From: Candidatus Moraniibacteriota bacterium
Lineage (GTDB): Bacteria > Patescibacteriota > Minisyncoccia > Moranbacterales > UBA9337
Direction: 5' to 3'
Assembly (NCBI GenBank): GCA_003507475.1
Contig: DNVQ01000058.1
Coordinates: 1-18,166 of the forward strand
Length of the DNA stretch: 18,166 nt
The position numbers were made by a program, and so were the translations under genes. Under the pieces are notes generated by a model. That model was not told where the DNA came from. It saw only the letters and a list, made by a program, of their open reading frames with translations, and ran no database searches. Positions 12,901-18,166 of this stretch are shown in pieces; the first letter of the stretch is position 1; every line of letters begins with the position of its first letter.

Positions 12901-14654
12901 CTGAAGAAGATGAAGATGTGAAAGGGAAATTTATCATTGATTCTAAGGAAAAGTCCACTGATATTATTTCTTCCGAAGAAAACGGAACCTGCATCCCCCT
13001 TGAAGTAGTCAATATCACTACTGATTTTTCCAATGAAAACATCAAAGAGGCCGAAGTGACTTTCCGTCTTCCCAAAGGCTGGCTCAATAAATATGATTTT
13101 GACAATCTAATTTTTACCAAAGGGGAGAAGGAAGATTTTTCTCTTTCAGATAAAGTTTTAACCAAAAACAAATGGGCTATTTTGCTTTCCAATTTAGTTA
13201 GTTTTAGCGACAAAGAATACATCTACAAAGCCGAGGCTGATTCCCTGGAGGGGTGGTGGGGAATTTATACTTGTAGCACTCTGGAAAATACAAATCAAAC
13301 TAACGAGGGGGGAATAGCCAGAGAAAACGATGTTATTATTATCCCGACAGAGGGAGGTTTTGAAGAAAAAGAAAGAATAGAAGAAGATATCGATAATGAT
13401 GGAAAAAACGAAGAGGCAATTGATGAAGACCAAGACACTCAAAACGGATACGAAATATTTAATGACCCTGATGATTCTTCGGAATTAATAGTGACTTCTG
13501 ATGGAGATAGTGATGAAAAAGATGACTTCTTCGTGTCAGTCGACGGCAGTAATGATCCGGAGGTTTATTGGGATGCAGATAATGGAATTATTTCAGAAGT
13601 GGAAATACTGGATGTTGATGAAGACGGCCACAACGAATATCTTTTTGACGCTGACCAAGACAGCCAAAATGATCATTATTATGATCTGGATGATAAATTG
13701 GTTAAGGGTATTTCAATTGAAAAAAATATCAGTTTCAGAGACTTTATCCAAAATTTAATTGCTCGTTTTGAGTCAATTTTTAACCCCATGATCTTGAGTT
13801 CAGTTTTCTTGCCTTTTTTGGCGATGCTTATTCAAACAGGGGGAGTTCGAGAGTCATTACTCCTTTTAAAAGAAGGCTACTTCCGCTTATTTGGCATACT
13901 GCTTTGGCGAAAGAAAAAGCGCTATGATTGGGGGGTGGTTTATGATATCAAAACCGGGGAGCCGATTCGATTGGCAGCCGTGAGCGTAATTGATAAAAAA
14001 ACCGGTCGAGCCAAAGAAACGGTAACTACGGATAAATATGGCAGTTATTGCTTTTTGGTTACTCCCGGAAATTACACCTTGAGAGTTTCTAAAAAAGGAT
14101 TTAAAACTCCCGACAAAAACAATTCCGGTAATTGGAATACTTTTTACCAAAATTCTTATATGGGAGAAGACCTTCAATTTGATTCACCTGATAAAATTGC
14201 CCTTGATTTACCATTAGAAAAAGTACAAGCAAAGGGTAACCTTTCTCGCTTTTATCCATTTTTTATCCACGTCTTTAGTTTTATTTTTTGGGTAGGCTTA
14301 ATCTTTGATGTTATTATTTGTTTGTTTTATCCTCAATTATTTAATTTTATTGTTCTGGTTATCTATATTTACGTAGCTTTTTTAAAAGATATTGCTTGGA
14401 GCAAGGTGAAATGGGGCCTAGTTAATGATTTAAGGGGAGTTATCCAACCCTTTGCCGTAATTAAGCTTTTCCACCAAAGCAATCAGGCATTAGTTACTCG
14501 CACAATTGCCGATGAAGAGGGTCGTTATTTTCTGGTAGCCAATAAGGGTAATTATTTTCTTCAAGCCAATACAGTGGGTGAACAGGCTCGAGTAGGTAAT
14601 CAAAGAATCAGTATTTTAAAGCGGGATTCTATTAAAGAGAGAGTGGTGGTTTAA
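6945..14654 (+). CDS. Giant SBBP-propeller surface protein with membrane-anchored carboxypeptidase-regulatory-like C-terminus
   Basis: A 2569-residue exported protein, probably a surface adhesin or binding protein. Residues 1-35 form a signal peptide or N-terminal anchor. Domains in order: an SBBP-associated N-terminal domain (DUF7948-like, about 72-291, ending ML-TIDPL), seven SBBP repeats (about 293-770), an Ig-like domain (777-885), two filamin/invasin-like domains (899-1086), a linker, a second DUF7948-like domain (about 1158-1392, ending LVIDPY), seven more SBBP repeats (about 1394-1890), a PGF-pre-PGF-like domain (about 1940-2112), an acidic DxDxDG-rich, probably calcium-binding region (2141-2252), a membrane segment (2280-2300), a basic stretch WRKKKR, a carboxypeptidase-regulatory-like domain (2327-2390), a two-helix hydrophobic hairpin (2436-2484) and a second such domain (2488-2560). 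No catalytic motif is seen. The ATG start fits the signal peptide; the gene stands alone between its promoter and a bidirectional terminator. Confidence 0.88.
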   Translation: MKNKKVCSFLRRFNVVFMASVFLSYSFAPIITFGMGIGTIGEEQKNSPIDTEIQTGKSNEEKIQDFQENQNDISIPFIANFGQTDEKVKFYADFFSGTFFISEEELTYLFVGGGEEKKSGDFNREFEEEKQLEAFSLKEKFLDKEGTSIKYVPVEGTRSDKNVSFFKGDESLWKSSVDVYDYISLGEIWENIEVVAQAKKDNVEKLFHVEPSGDPGEILMLLDGASRLSVDEGGELVIETKIGKFSMTKPIAYQFIDGKKVEVEVSYDIRSENRYSFSLGEYDKTKMLTIDPLVGGTYIGGADGDYKLNAQDLTFDSSGNVYLAGYTTSAAYPTTPGVIYPTYAAGDDGFVSILNSDMTSLIASTYIGGSASDRVYNVRVSGGDVIISGLTKSSTFPKTAGAYDTTFGGTGTTYNIFITKLNSTLTAIQASTFFGVGTVAYEYINDMEIDSNGKIFLSGYTSSSAFPTSVGAYDTTFGGSRDIYVSRLNPSLAASPSCLEASTYIGGTSSDYGYEMELDSAGNVVVAGETYSSNFPVTAGAYQTTVGASGGGLTVSKLNNDLTSLTASTFLAGLNLNSYDEIYGMDLDSSGNVFIGGTSYYGYFPTTTGAYRETFNATGYEDIFIAKLSSDLTNLSASTYFGGITSEDYGGNISIDSNDKVFITGYLYPYDNEASDIPTTEGAYQTTAPGNDWYTQTVVSRFSSDLTTLEASSLINGDDDEEGVFVRIKPNNDVVIYMETESTNMPLGTGAYSTTVGTGNGYIITLDNDLSAPLGAPDHLKITGSATQTAGETQQITITANDVSGNPQPLYTGDKSITLSGPVVAPDGTVPTCTDKDRNDVAIGTATTVTFSSGVATCNLKLYKAESVSIDIAEGVYSSAANETYDLDIVVSPAAVNANNSIIDVSADPSVMMVEEVVTVTTKDSYKNLLQSGGENVEIFISGINSKSLDVVDNGNGTYSGVYTPTCDLGIDDITGKINGSSIGADADGASDGIYNIATQMKVTITVNDVSGSQVSYGGDNIVLNVSGANEAVPTVVDNRNGTYSGYYTPTNAGIDHVSGTLNGRTIGSDTDGVDDGIFDVEICQAFVSYDNKIKSRNHLALPNKTNFLPKAIGDKIAEISSVIMPTAQAEDSDEIKMPEKVKQGGDVVAELDFEKKDDVNIPFIKNDRIVEDDSVKFFSNLQAGKFYVTEENLNYSISNNRELIGESENLNEDILNKGRLDNKSIKLKNDLGIFFKEYFLNKRGEVVNFSPKGEEETKIKNSFFRGNNKGKWKTDNDSYKQLSLGEIWKGIYVKLFSYRERLEKVFYVSPGSSVGDISLGIEGVDSISLNENGKILLKTKEGSTEFSKPIAYQEMESGERKSVVVSYQIKDNNSYGFKVGSYDESRELVIDPYLGGSYLGGSDEEDASYSFMDQGKKIAKDADGNVFVIGSSTSIDFPLTAGAYDETKTSRNGVVISKFNSDLTELLASTTIEGTNGSSIGDVPETVAIDSSGDVFILTTAFSDDFPLTSGAFDIVDDSEDRNMVVSKFSNDLSELKASTLLQGTAYDEATDLALDGDGNVYVLGRTGAMTEGSGYIQSNFPVALGAYLPEHYKEGLPESDYVNYIQVVVAKLSNNLSSLIASTYIPLSWSYSSLAVTRDGNVVIGGMSLSDPLTPSTGGAYDTNFVAGKAGILLLNSNLTSLISATYLGGAVGLTTAVKGLEEDADGNIIAVGFTRDTGFPTTEGAYDTTFHADAGTSFNLFLSKFNSDLSQLLASTFYGVHYDNLYDVYIDSDSNSNIFITGPWLYGGITSTIGAFEENPNTSIGDEVFLSKFNSDLSSVTASTFIPGQYDERAMGIFVDADDNVYTTGITNSSDFPVTNYPSLSYDAVHDGGFADDDLYIIKLDNYLSNDSNPERTSISVASCVPAGDIFDDGNNPDNPTIPQDNPQTIEEEEETNYIHLTDSKNDKLTFEVKIEKDTKVKSDPINKDEDESTSVKNITLKTEEDEDVKGKFIIDSKEKSTDIISSEENGTCIPLEVVNITTDFSNENIKEAEVTFRLPKGWLNKYDFDNLIFTKGEKEDFSLSDKVLTKNKWAILLSNLVSFSDKEYIYKAEADSLEGWWGIYTCSTLENTNQTNEGGIARENDVIIIPTEGGFEEKERIEEDIDNDGKNEEAIDEDQDTQNGYEIFNDPDDSSELIVTSDGDSDEKDDFFVSVDGSNDPEVYWDADNGIISEVEILDVDEDGHNEYLFDADQDSQNDHYYDLDDKLVKGISIEKNISFRDFIQNLIARFESIFNPMILSSVFLPFLAMLIQTGGVRESLLLLKEGYFRLFGILLWRKKKRYDWGVVYDIKTGEPIRLAAVSVIDKKTGRAKETVTTDKYGSYCFLVTPGNYTLRVSKKGFKTPDKNNSGNWNTFYQNSYMGEDLQFDSPDKIALDLPLEKVQAKGNLSRFYPFFIHVFSFIFWVGLIFDVIICLFYPQLFNFIVLVIYIYVAFLKDIAWSKVKWGLVNDLRGVIQPFAVIKLFHQSNQALVTRTIADEEGRYFLVANKGNYFLQANTVGEQARVGNQRISILKRDSIKERVVV
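7820..9260 (+). repeat. Seven tandem SBBP repeats, first propeller
   Basis: Seven degenerate coding repeats of about 68 codons share D-S-x-G-N-V-x-x-x-G, then P-T-T-x-G-A-Y-x-T-T, then S-x-L-x-x-L-x-A-S-T-Y/F. The G-A-Y landmarks (or equivalent) fall near 7952, 8145, 8355, 8561, 8769, 8988 and 9192, a steady 193-219-base step. Units two and three share almost identical DNA around GACACGACTTT (8151 and 8361). Seven units suit a closed seven-bladed beta-propeller. Confidence 0.8.
9640..10200 (+). repeat. Tandem filamin/invasin-like domains between the propellers
   Basis: Two neighbouring coding units share the signature N-G-T-Y-S-G-x-Y-T-P-T followed by G-I-D-x-x-x-G-x-x-N-G-x-x-I-G-x-D and D-G-I-Y/F, once near 9808-9936 and again near 10066-10185. 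The second unit appears shorter at its N-terminal end. They resemble bacterial Ig-like/filamin stalk modules, and they separate the two propeller halves. Confidence 0.7.
11110..12620 (+). repeat. Seven tandem SBBP repeats, second propeller
   Basis: A second set of seven units with the same plan as the first, with G-A-Y/G-A-F landmarks (or equivalents) near 11271, 11478, 11703, 11925, 12123, 12333 and 12530. The units are more divergent than in the first set: the third has an insertion before its A-S-T-Y strand and the last has lost the G-A-Y signature (NYPSLSYDAV). Confidence 0.75.
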
Positions 14655-14767
14655 CCCAATCAAAAAGAATGAATAAAAATAAGTTAGATATGATTTTAAA
14701 ATTATTATCTGAATGATTCTAATAATTGAAAGTAATAATTTCTTGACAGGAGAAAAAAGGATCTAAA

Positions 14768-14794
14768 AAAAGACACCCAACTCGGGTGTCTTTT
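14768..14794. terminator. Bidirectional terminator between the giant gene and the DEAD-box gene
   Basis: An 11-bp stem, AAAAGACACCC (14768-14778) with GGGTGTCTTTT (14784-14794), closes a 5-base loop and is flanked by A-runs on the left and T-runs on the right, so it works on both strands. It lies between two convergent genes; the rest of 14655-14810 is AT-rich with nothing recognisable. Confidence 0.88.
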
Positions 14795-14810
14795 ATAAAT
14801 ATAAGGCAGA

Positions 14811-16139
14811 TTATTCAATGAAGGTTAGGGCAACTCCGGTTTTCCCAGCGCGACCCGTTCGACCAATACGATGAATGTAATCTTCGTAACTGGCTGGTAC
14901 GTCAAAGTTGATAACATGGCTCACGTTTGGAATATCAAGTCCTCGCGCAGCCACATCGGTGGCTACTAGAATTTCGATGTGATCATTTTTAAACAGTTGT
15001 AAAGCCTTTTGTCTTTGCCCATGAGATTTGTCTCCATGGATGGATTCAGATCTGAATCCCATTTTGAATAATGCTTTAGACAATTTTTCTGCCCCTCTTT
15101 TCGTCCTTGTAAAAATAAGAATTTTCTGAAAAGCAGTTTGAGCTAAAAGTTTTTTGAGAATTTCGATTTTATCATCATCCCTTCCTATCTTAACAACATC
15201 TTGGTCGATTTGAGAAGAAACTTCTTTGGTTTTAATGGAAACTGTAATAGGATCTTTTTGAAACTGCTGTACCAAGGATTCAATTTCCTTAGAAAGAGTA
15301 GCAGAAAAAAGCAATGTCTGGCGAGGTTTGGCTAGTAGAGAGAGAATGGTTTTCATATCATTGATAAATCCCATATCCAGCATTCGATCAGCCTCATCTA
15401 GAACTACATTATTAAAATGTTCCAGTCTTAAATTTTTTCTGCTAATCAAATCTTTAATTCTTCCAGGAGTTCCGATTACAATGTTGTGAGCAGAGCGAAG
15501 TTTTTCAATTTGCGGTCGAATATTGGCGCCACCAACTACCACGACAGATTTAAGTCGAAGTTCTTGAGTAAGTGCTACAAATTCTTCCTGAATCTGAATT
15601 GCCAATTCTCGAGTCGGCACCATCACTAAAAGTTTTTGTCGCGGGTCAGCCATTATTTTATTAATCATGGGCAATAAAAAAGCTCCGGTTTTGCCAGTTC
15701 CGGTATTGGCTAGTCCGATCACATCTTTCCCTTTTAAAATATGAGGAATAGTTTTAACTTGGATATCAGTTGGGTGTGTGTAGCCTCTTTTAGCTACAGC
15801 CTCTTGAAGTTGTTTATTTAAATCTAAGCTGGTAAAAAGTGCTTTTGCTACATGAACTTTTTCTTCGGGCTCAACCGGCACAATAGCTTTATTAATAAAC
15901 ATTTGTGGATTTATGTAAGCTCCGCGGAAGCGATTTCGAGTTCTATTTTGCTGAGGACCTCTAGGGCCTGTTGGTCGAGCACTTTTAAAGTAGGGTTTTT
16001 TTGAACCATCTCTATTACTATTTGATTGAGTTTGCGAATTTTCACTCTTTCCCTTGTATGATTTACTTCGGTAAGGGTTACTCGCTACACGCCTCTTGGC
16101 ATTTTGGGCTGATTTGCCCTTGGGTTTTGTTTGGTACAT
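14811..16139 (-). CDS. DEAD-box RNA helicase, RhlE-like, with basic N-terminal extension
   Basis: A 442-residue ATP-dependent RNA helicase. From the ATG at 16139 the motifs are: Q-motif PTDIQ (123-127), Walker A ANTGTGKT (144-151), PTREL (175-179), TPGR (224-227), DEAD (248-251), SAT (279-281), ARGLD near 398-402 and HRIGRTGR (423-430). The first ~85 residues are rich in Lys, Arg, Ser, Asn and Gly, probably a disordered RNA-binding tail; in most RhlE proteins such a tail is C-terminal. Here the protein stops only 12 residues after motif VI, at GVALTFIE. An in-frame TTG at 16178 would add 13 residues with no better ribosome-binding site, so I prefer the ATG. The likely role is RNA remodelling in ribosome assembly or RNA decay. 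It has its own consensus promoter and a leader of about 75 bases. Confidence 0.92.
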   Translation of the reverse strand: MYQTKPKGKSAQNAKRRVASNPYRSKSYKGKSENSQTQSNSNRDGSKKPYFKSARPTGPRGPQQNRTRNRFRGAYINPQMFINKAIVPVEPEEKVHVAKALFTSLDLNKQLQEAVAKRGYTHPTDIQVKTIPHILKGKDVIGLANTGTGKTGAFLLPMINKIMADPRQKLLVMVPTRELAIQIQEEFVALTQELRLKSVVVVGGANIRPQIEKLRSAHNIVIGTPGRIKDLISRKNLRLEHFNNVVLDEADRMLDMGFINDMKTILSLLAKPRQTLLFSATLSKEIESLVQQFQKDPITVSIKTKEVSSQIDQDVVKIGRDDDKIEILKKLLAQTAFQKILIFTRTKRGAEKLSKALFKMGFRSESIHGDKSHGQRQKALQLFKNDHIEILVATDVAARGLDIPNVSHVINFDVPASYEDYIHRIGRTGRAGKTGVALTFIE

Positions 16140-16220
16140 TTCTATTGAAACATAAATAATTAAAAATTTATGTCGCAACTCAAAGAAATAAAATTCGCGA
16201 AAGTGTTAACATAAAAACTA

Positions 16221-16249
16221 ATAATAACAGCAATAAAGTAGTTTGTCAA
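16221..16249 (-). promoter_or_regulatory. Consensus extended -10 promoter of the DEAD-box gene
   Basis: On the minus strand, a perfect TTGACA (16249-16244) is followed after 17 bases by TATTAT (16226-16221), itself preceded by TGT, an extended -10. Transcription would start near 16214, leaving about 75 bases before the ATG. It is divergent from the glycosyltransferase promoter, about 155 bases away. Confidence 0.75.
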
Positions 16250-16403
16250 TAGCACGTACAGTAATAGTGAGAGGTAACACATATTAAGCTAGGGGGTAAT
16301 ACCTTTAACTATAAATAACAAATGCCCTATGTATATCGAATTTTTACCTAATTTAAAGGAATTTATTTTTCTGGCAACCTGTGGATAAATGAATGGAATT
16401 TGT
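16250..16403. other. Spacer between divergent promoters
   Basis: AT-rich with no coding frame. It holds a GC-richer patch with AGGTA (16274-16278) facing TACCT (16310-16314) and a small GGTAATACC palindrome. These could be operator sites for either divergent promoter, but I recognise no known element. Confidence 0.3.
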
Positions 16404-16432
16404 TTGACACACATGTTAATTTTTTATAAGAT
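16404..16432 (+). promoter_or_regulatory. Consensus promoter of the glycosyltransferase operon
   Basis: A perfect TTGACA (16404-16409) and TAAGAT (16427-16432) are separated by 17 bases. The start would be near 16439, giving a leader of about 95 bases that contains a hairpin followed by a T-run. Confidence 0.7.
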
Positions 16433-16447
16433 TAAATATAGAACAAT

Positions 16448-16470
16448 AAGGCTAAAGTTTAGTCTTTTTT
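16448..16470 (+). terminator. Terminator-like hairpin in the leader of the glycosyltransferase operon
   Basis: AAGGCTAA (16448-16455) and TTAGTCTT (16459-16466) pair over 8 bp with one G-U, close a three-base loop and run into Ts to 16470. It begins only about 10 bases after the predicted transcription start and precedes the first gene by about 65 bases. Its stability is modest, so attenuation is possible but unproven. Confidence 0.35.
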
Positions 16471-16534
16471 ATATAAAAGCTCAAGCAAATACTTTAATTA
16501 ACACTGATTCGAATAATAATTAAACTAAAGATTG

Positions 16535-17776
16535 ATGCGCATCTTAATTATTTCTGATCATGCTGATCCTTTAGCAGAAATAGGTTCAAGAGAGGCAGGC
16601 GGGCAGAATATTTATGTTTTTTACCTTACAAGATTTCTTTGCAAACTTGGAATAGCGGTGGATGTTTATACTCGTTGGGATAAGAAAAATAAACGAGAGG
16701 TAATAAAATATAATTGCAATTTAAGAGTAATAAGAGTAAAAGCCGGTCCCAAAAGGTATATGCCGAGGGATAATTTTTTAAGCGTCATAGATGAATTTGC
16801 AGATAATGTTTTAAAAAGAATAGAAAAAGAAGGAATAAATTACGATGTGGTTCACACAAATTATTGGTTTTCCGGATTGATTGGACTGAAAATTTCTAAA
16901 AAAATAAAAAGGCCGATGGTTCATGTTTATCATTCCATAGGTCAAATACGTTTTGATAGTTTGAAAAAATTAAAAATTCAAGATAGCGTAAGTGATTTCT
17001 TTGGGAAAAGAAAAATTGCCGAAAAAAAGATAGCCCAAAGGGCAACTCGGATAATTGCAACTAGTCCTGTTGAAAAGAGAATTGTTAATAAGCTTTTTGA
17101 AATACCTAATCAAAAAATAGATGTAATTACAATTGGTGTTGATACTAATGTTTTCAATCCGATAAAAAAAGAAAAGAGTAGAAAATTTTTAAGGGATGAT
17201 GAAAAAGAAAAAATTCTATTGTATGTGGGTAGAATTGAATGGCGGAAAGGAATTGGAACGTTAATTTATGCTTTTAAAAATGTAACTTTAAAATATCCTA
17301 ATTCAAAATTATATATTATTGGCGGAGGAAAAGGTAGCGCAGCCAAAGAACTGGAAAAGGTGGAATGTGAGCATTTATCTAAAATTGCCAAGGAGTTGGA
17401 TGTTGAAGATAGAGTTGTATTTTTAGGAGCAAAAAATCAAAAAATCTTAAAAAAGTATTATTCAGCAGCCGATGTCTGTATTGTTCCTTCGTATTATGAA
17501 CCTTTTGGAATAGTGCCGCTTGAGTCCATGGCTTGTGGTACGCCCGTGGTAGCTTCCCGGACAGGAGGATTACAATTTTCGGTTAAAGATGGTAAAACCG
17601 GTTCTTTGGCAAAACCCAGAGATTACAATGATCTGGCTCAGAAAATAAACATAGTGTTAAAAAATGGAAAGAATTTCTATAAAGATAATTGTGTAGAGAG
17701 AGTGGCAAAACACTTTAACTGGATAAAAATTTCCCAGCAGTATGAAAAATATTTTAATAAACTAATCGAAAAATAA
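16535..17776 (+). CDS. GT4-family glycosyltransferase (MshA/sucrose-synthase-like fold)
   Basis: A 413-residue retaining glycosyltransferase of family GT4 with the GT-B fold, expected to transfer a sugar from a nucleotide-sugar donor to a glycan, lipid or small-molecule acceptor at the cytoplasmic face. The N-terminal domain has R-I-L-I-I-S-D-H and the loop EAGGQNIYV (20-28), typical of MshA and sucrose-phosphate-synthase relatives, and HTNYWFSG (107-114), the acceptor-side motif. The donor domain shows YVGRIEWRKG (230-239), D-x-C-I-V-P-S, and the E-x7-E signature with E322 and E330 in EPFGIVPLE. Length is normal. I chose the ATG at 16535 over a TTG three bases upstream. It is followed after one base by a second GT4 gene, so the two are co-transcribed. 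The glycan product is unknown; a role in capsule or glycolipid assembly is inferred. Confidence 0.9.
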   Translation: MRILIISDHADPLAEIGSREAGGQNIYVFYLTRFLCKLGIAVDVYTRWDKKNKREVIKYNCNLRVIRVKAGPKRYMPRDNFLSVIDEFADNVLKRIEKEGINYDVVHTNYWFSGLIGLKISKKIKRPMVHVYHSIGQIRFDSLKKLKIQDSVSDFFGKRKIAEKKIAQRATRIIATSPVEKRIVNKLFEIPNQKIDVITIGVDTNVFNPIKKEKSRKFLRDDEKEKILLYVGRIEWRKGIGTLIYAFKNVTLKYPNSKLYIIGGGKGSAAKELEKVECEHLSKIAKELDVEDRVVFLGAKNQKILKKYYSAADVCIVPSYYEPFGIVPLESMACGTPVVASRTGGLQFSVKDGKTGSLAKPRDYNDLAQKINIVLKNGKNFYKDNCVERVAKHFNWIKISQQYEKYFNKLIEK

Positions 17777-17777
17777 A

Positions 17778-18166
17778 ATGAAGATAGCGATGTTGTCTCC
17801 TTTTGAGGAAAGTGTTCCTCCTCTTAAGTATGGCGGTACGGAATTGGTTATATATAACTTAACTGAGCAACTTGTAAAAATGGGACACGAGGTCGTTCTT
17901 CTGGCCACAGGAGATTCAAAAACAAGCGCCAATCTTGAAATCACTTTCCCAGAGGCCATAAGATTAAATGGAAATGCCCAAAATATTAATCTTAGAAACA
18001 CTATTAAATTTATTGGAATAGGAAGGATTCTCGATTATTTAAATAAAAATAATTTTGATATTGTACATAACCATATTGGTTGGAGAATGCTTTTTTTTGA
18101 AAAATTATTTAATTTTCCCATGGTAACAACTTTGCATGGGCCATTGGATATTGATTACCAGCAAAT
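17778..18166 (+). CDS. Second GT4-like glycosyltransferase, N-terminal part only
   Basis: The frame starts with ATG one base after the preceding stop and runs open to the end of the window: 129 complete codons, with the 3' end missing. The visible sequence is the N-terminal half of a GT-B glycosyltransferase: K-I-A-M-L-S-P-F at the start, then PPLKYGGTELV (13-23), the glycine-rich acceptor/donor loop typical of GT4 proteins, then GHEVVLLATGDS (41-52), and later DIVHNHIGW (94-102) and MVTTLHGP (114-121), the conserved H-x-H and T-x-H-G segments. The donor domain with the E-x7-E motif would lie outside. Tight spacing and shared family with the upstream gene suggest they act in one glycan pathway, adding successive sugars. 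The acceptor is unknown. Confidence 0.88.
   Translation, partial: MKIAMLSPFEESVPPLKYGGTELVIYNLTEQLVKMGHEVVLLATGDSKTSANLEITFPEAIRLNGNAQNINLRNTIKFIGIGRILDYLNKNNFDIVHNHIGWRMLFFEKLFNFPMVTTLHGPLDIDYQQ

Noticed and set aside
12764..13222. 152-codon open frame on the minus strand inside the giant gene
   Set aside because: It is the shadow of the PGF-pre-PGF-like coding region, Ser/Leu-rich, with no recognisable motif.
13501..13758. 85-codon plus-strand frame overlapping the acidic region of the giant protein
   Set aside because: It lies fully inside the giant gene in another frame and its composition (Met/Ile/Thr-rich) is what a frame-shifted reading of Asp/Glu codons produces.
1..18166. Alternative genetic code with TGA read as glycine
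   Set aside because: All genes read through with the standard code and no frame is split by an in-frame TGA. The lack of TGA stops among ten visible stop codons is compatible with low GC and TAA preference.

Overview
The window is AT-rich DNA, densely packed with genes on both strands, and reads in the standard bacterial code. Ten of the eleven genes have a visible stop codon: nine TAA, one TAG, no TGA. The gene types point to a Candidate Phyla Radiation (Patescibacteria, Parcubacteria-like) genome: a PIF1-type helicase with a C-terminal helix-turn-helix, a very large surface protein with SBBP propellers and carboxypeptidase-regulatory-like domains, MltG and MltB-like cell-wall enzymes, an RhlE-like DEAD-box helicase and paired GT4 glycosyltransferases. 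This assignment is inferred from gene content and style; there is no rRNA or other marker gene here.

Layout. (1) Positions 1-273 hold the acidic C-terminal tail of an unidentified protein, closed by a terminator. (2) Positions 347-1309 form one unit: a consensus promoter, an MltB-like lytic transglycosylase with a well-formed signal peptide but no ATG/GTG/TTG ahead of it, and a terminator. (3) Positions 1448-3050 are a three-gene run: a YbaK/ProX-type tRNA-editing protein, a GNAT acetyltransferase and a NUDIX hydrolase, the last two overlapping by one base. (4) Facing it on the minus strand is a 97-residue protein I cannot identify, with a perfect AGGAGG ribosome-binding site. (5) A GC-rich palindromic element precedes mltG (3676-4659). 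(6) A PIF1-like helicase (4790-6529) has its own extended -10 promoter and a long bulged hairpin in its leader. (7) A 415-base gap carries a possible short transcription unit and then the promoter of the giant gene. (8) Positions 6945-14654 encode a 2569-residue exported protein built from two copies of an N-terminal SBBP-associated domain plus a seven-repeat propeller, separated by Ig/filamin-like domains, and followed by a PGF-pre-PGF-like domain, an acidic DxDxDG region, membrane segments and two carboxypeptidase-regulatory-like domains. (9) A bidirectional terminator separates it from a minus-strand DEAD-box helicase. (10) Divergent from that helicase, a consensus promoter drives two glycosyltransferase genes one base apart; the second runs off the window.

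The cell-envelope theme is strong: two different lytic transglycosylases, the giant surface protein and the two glycosyltransferases all act on or build the envelope. The helicases and the YbaK/GNAT/NUDIX run are housekeeping functions. I see no CRISPR array, tRNA, rRNA, insertion sequence or recognised defence system. The items most worth a second look are the duplicated giant surface protein, the structured leader of the PIF1-like helicase gene, the missing start codon of the MltB-like gene and the unidentified 97-residue protein.
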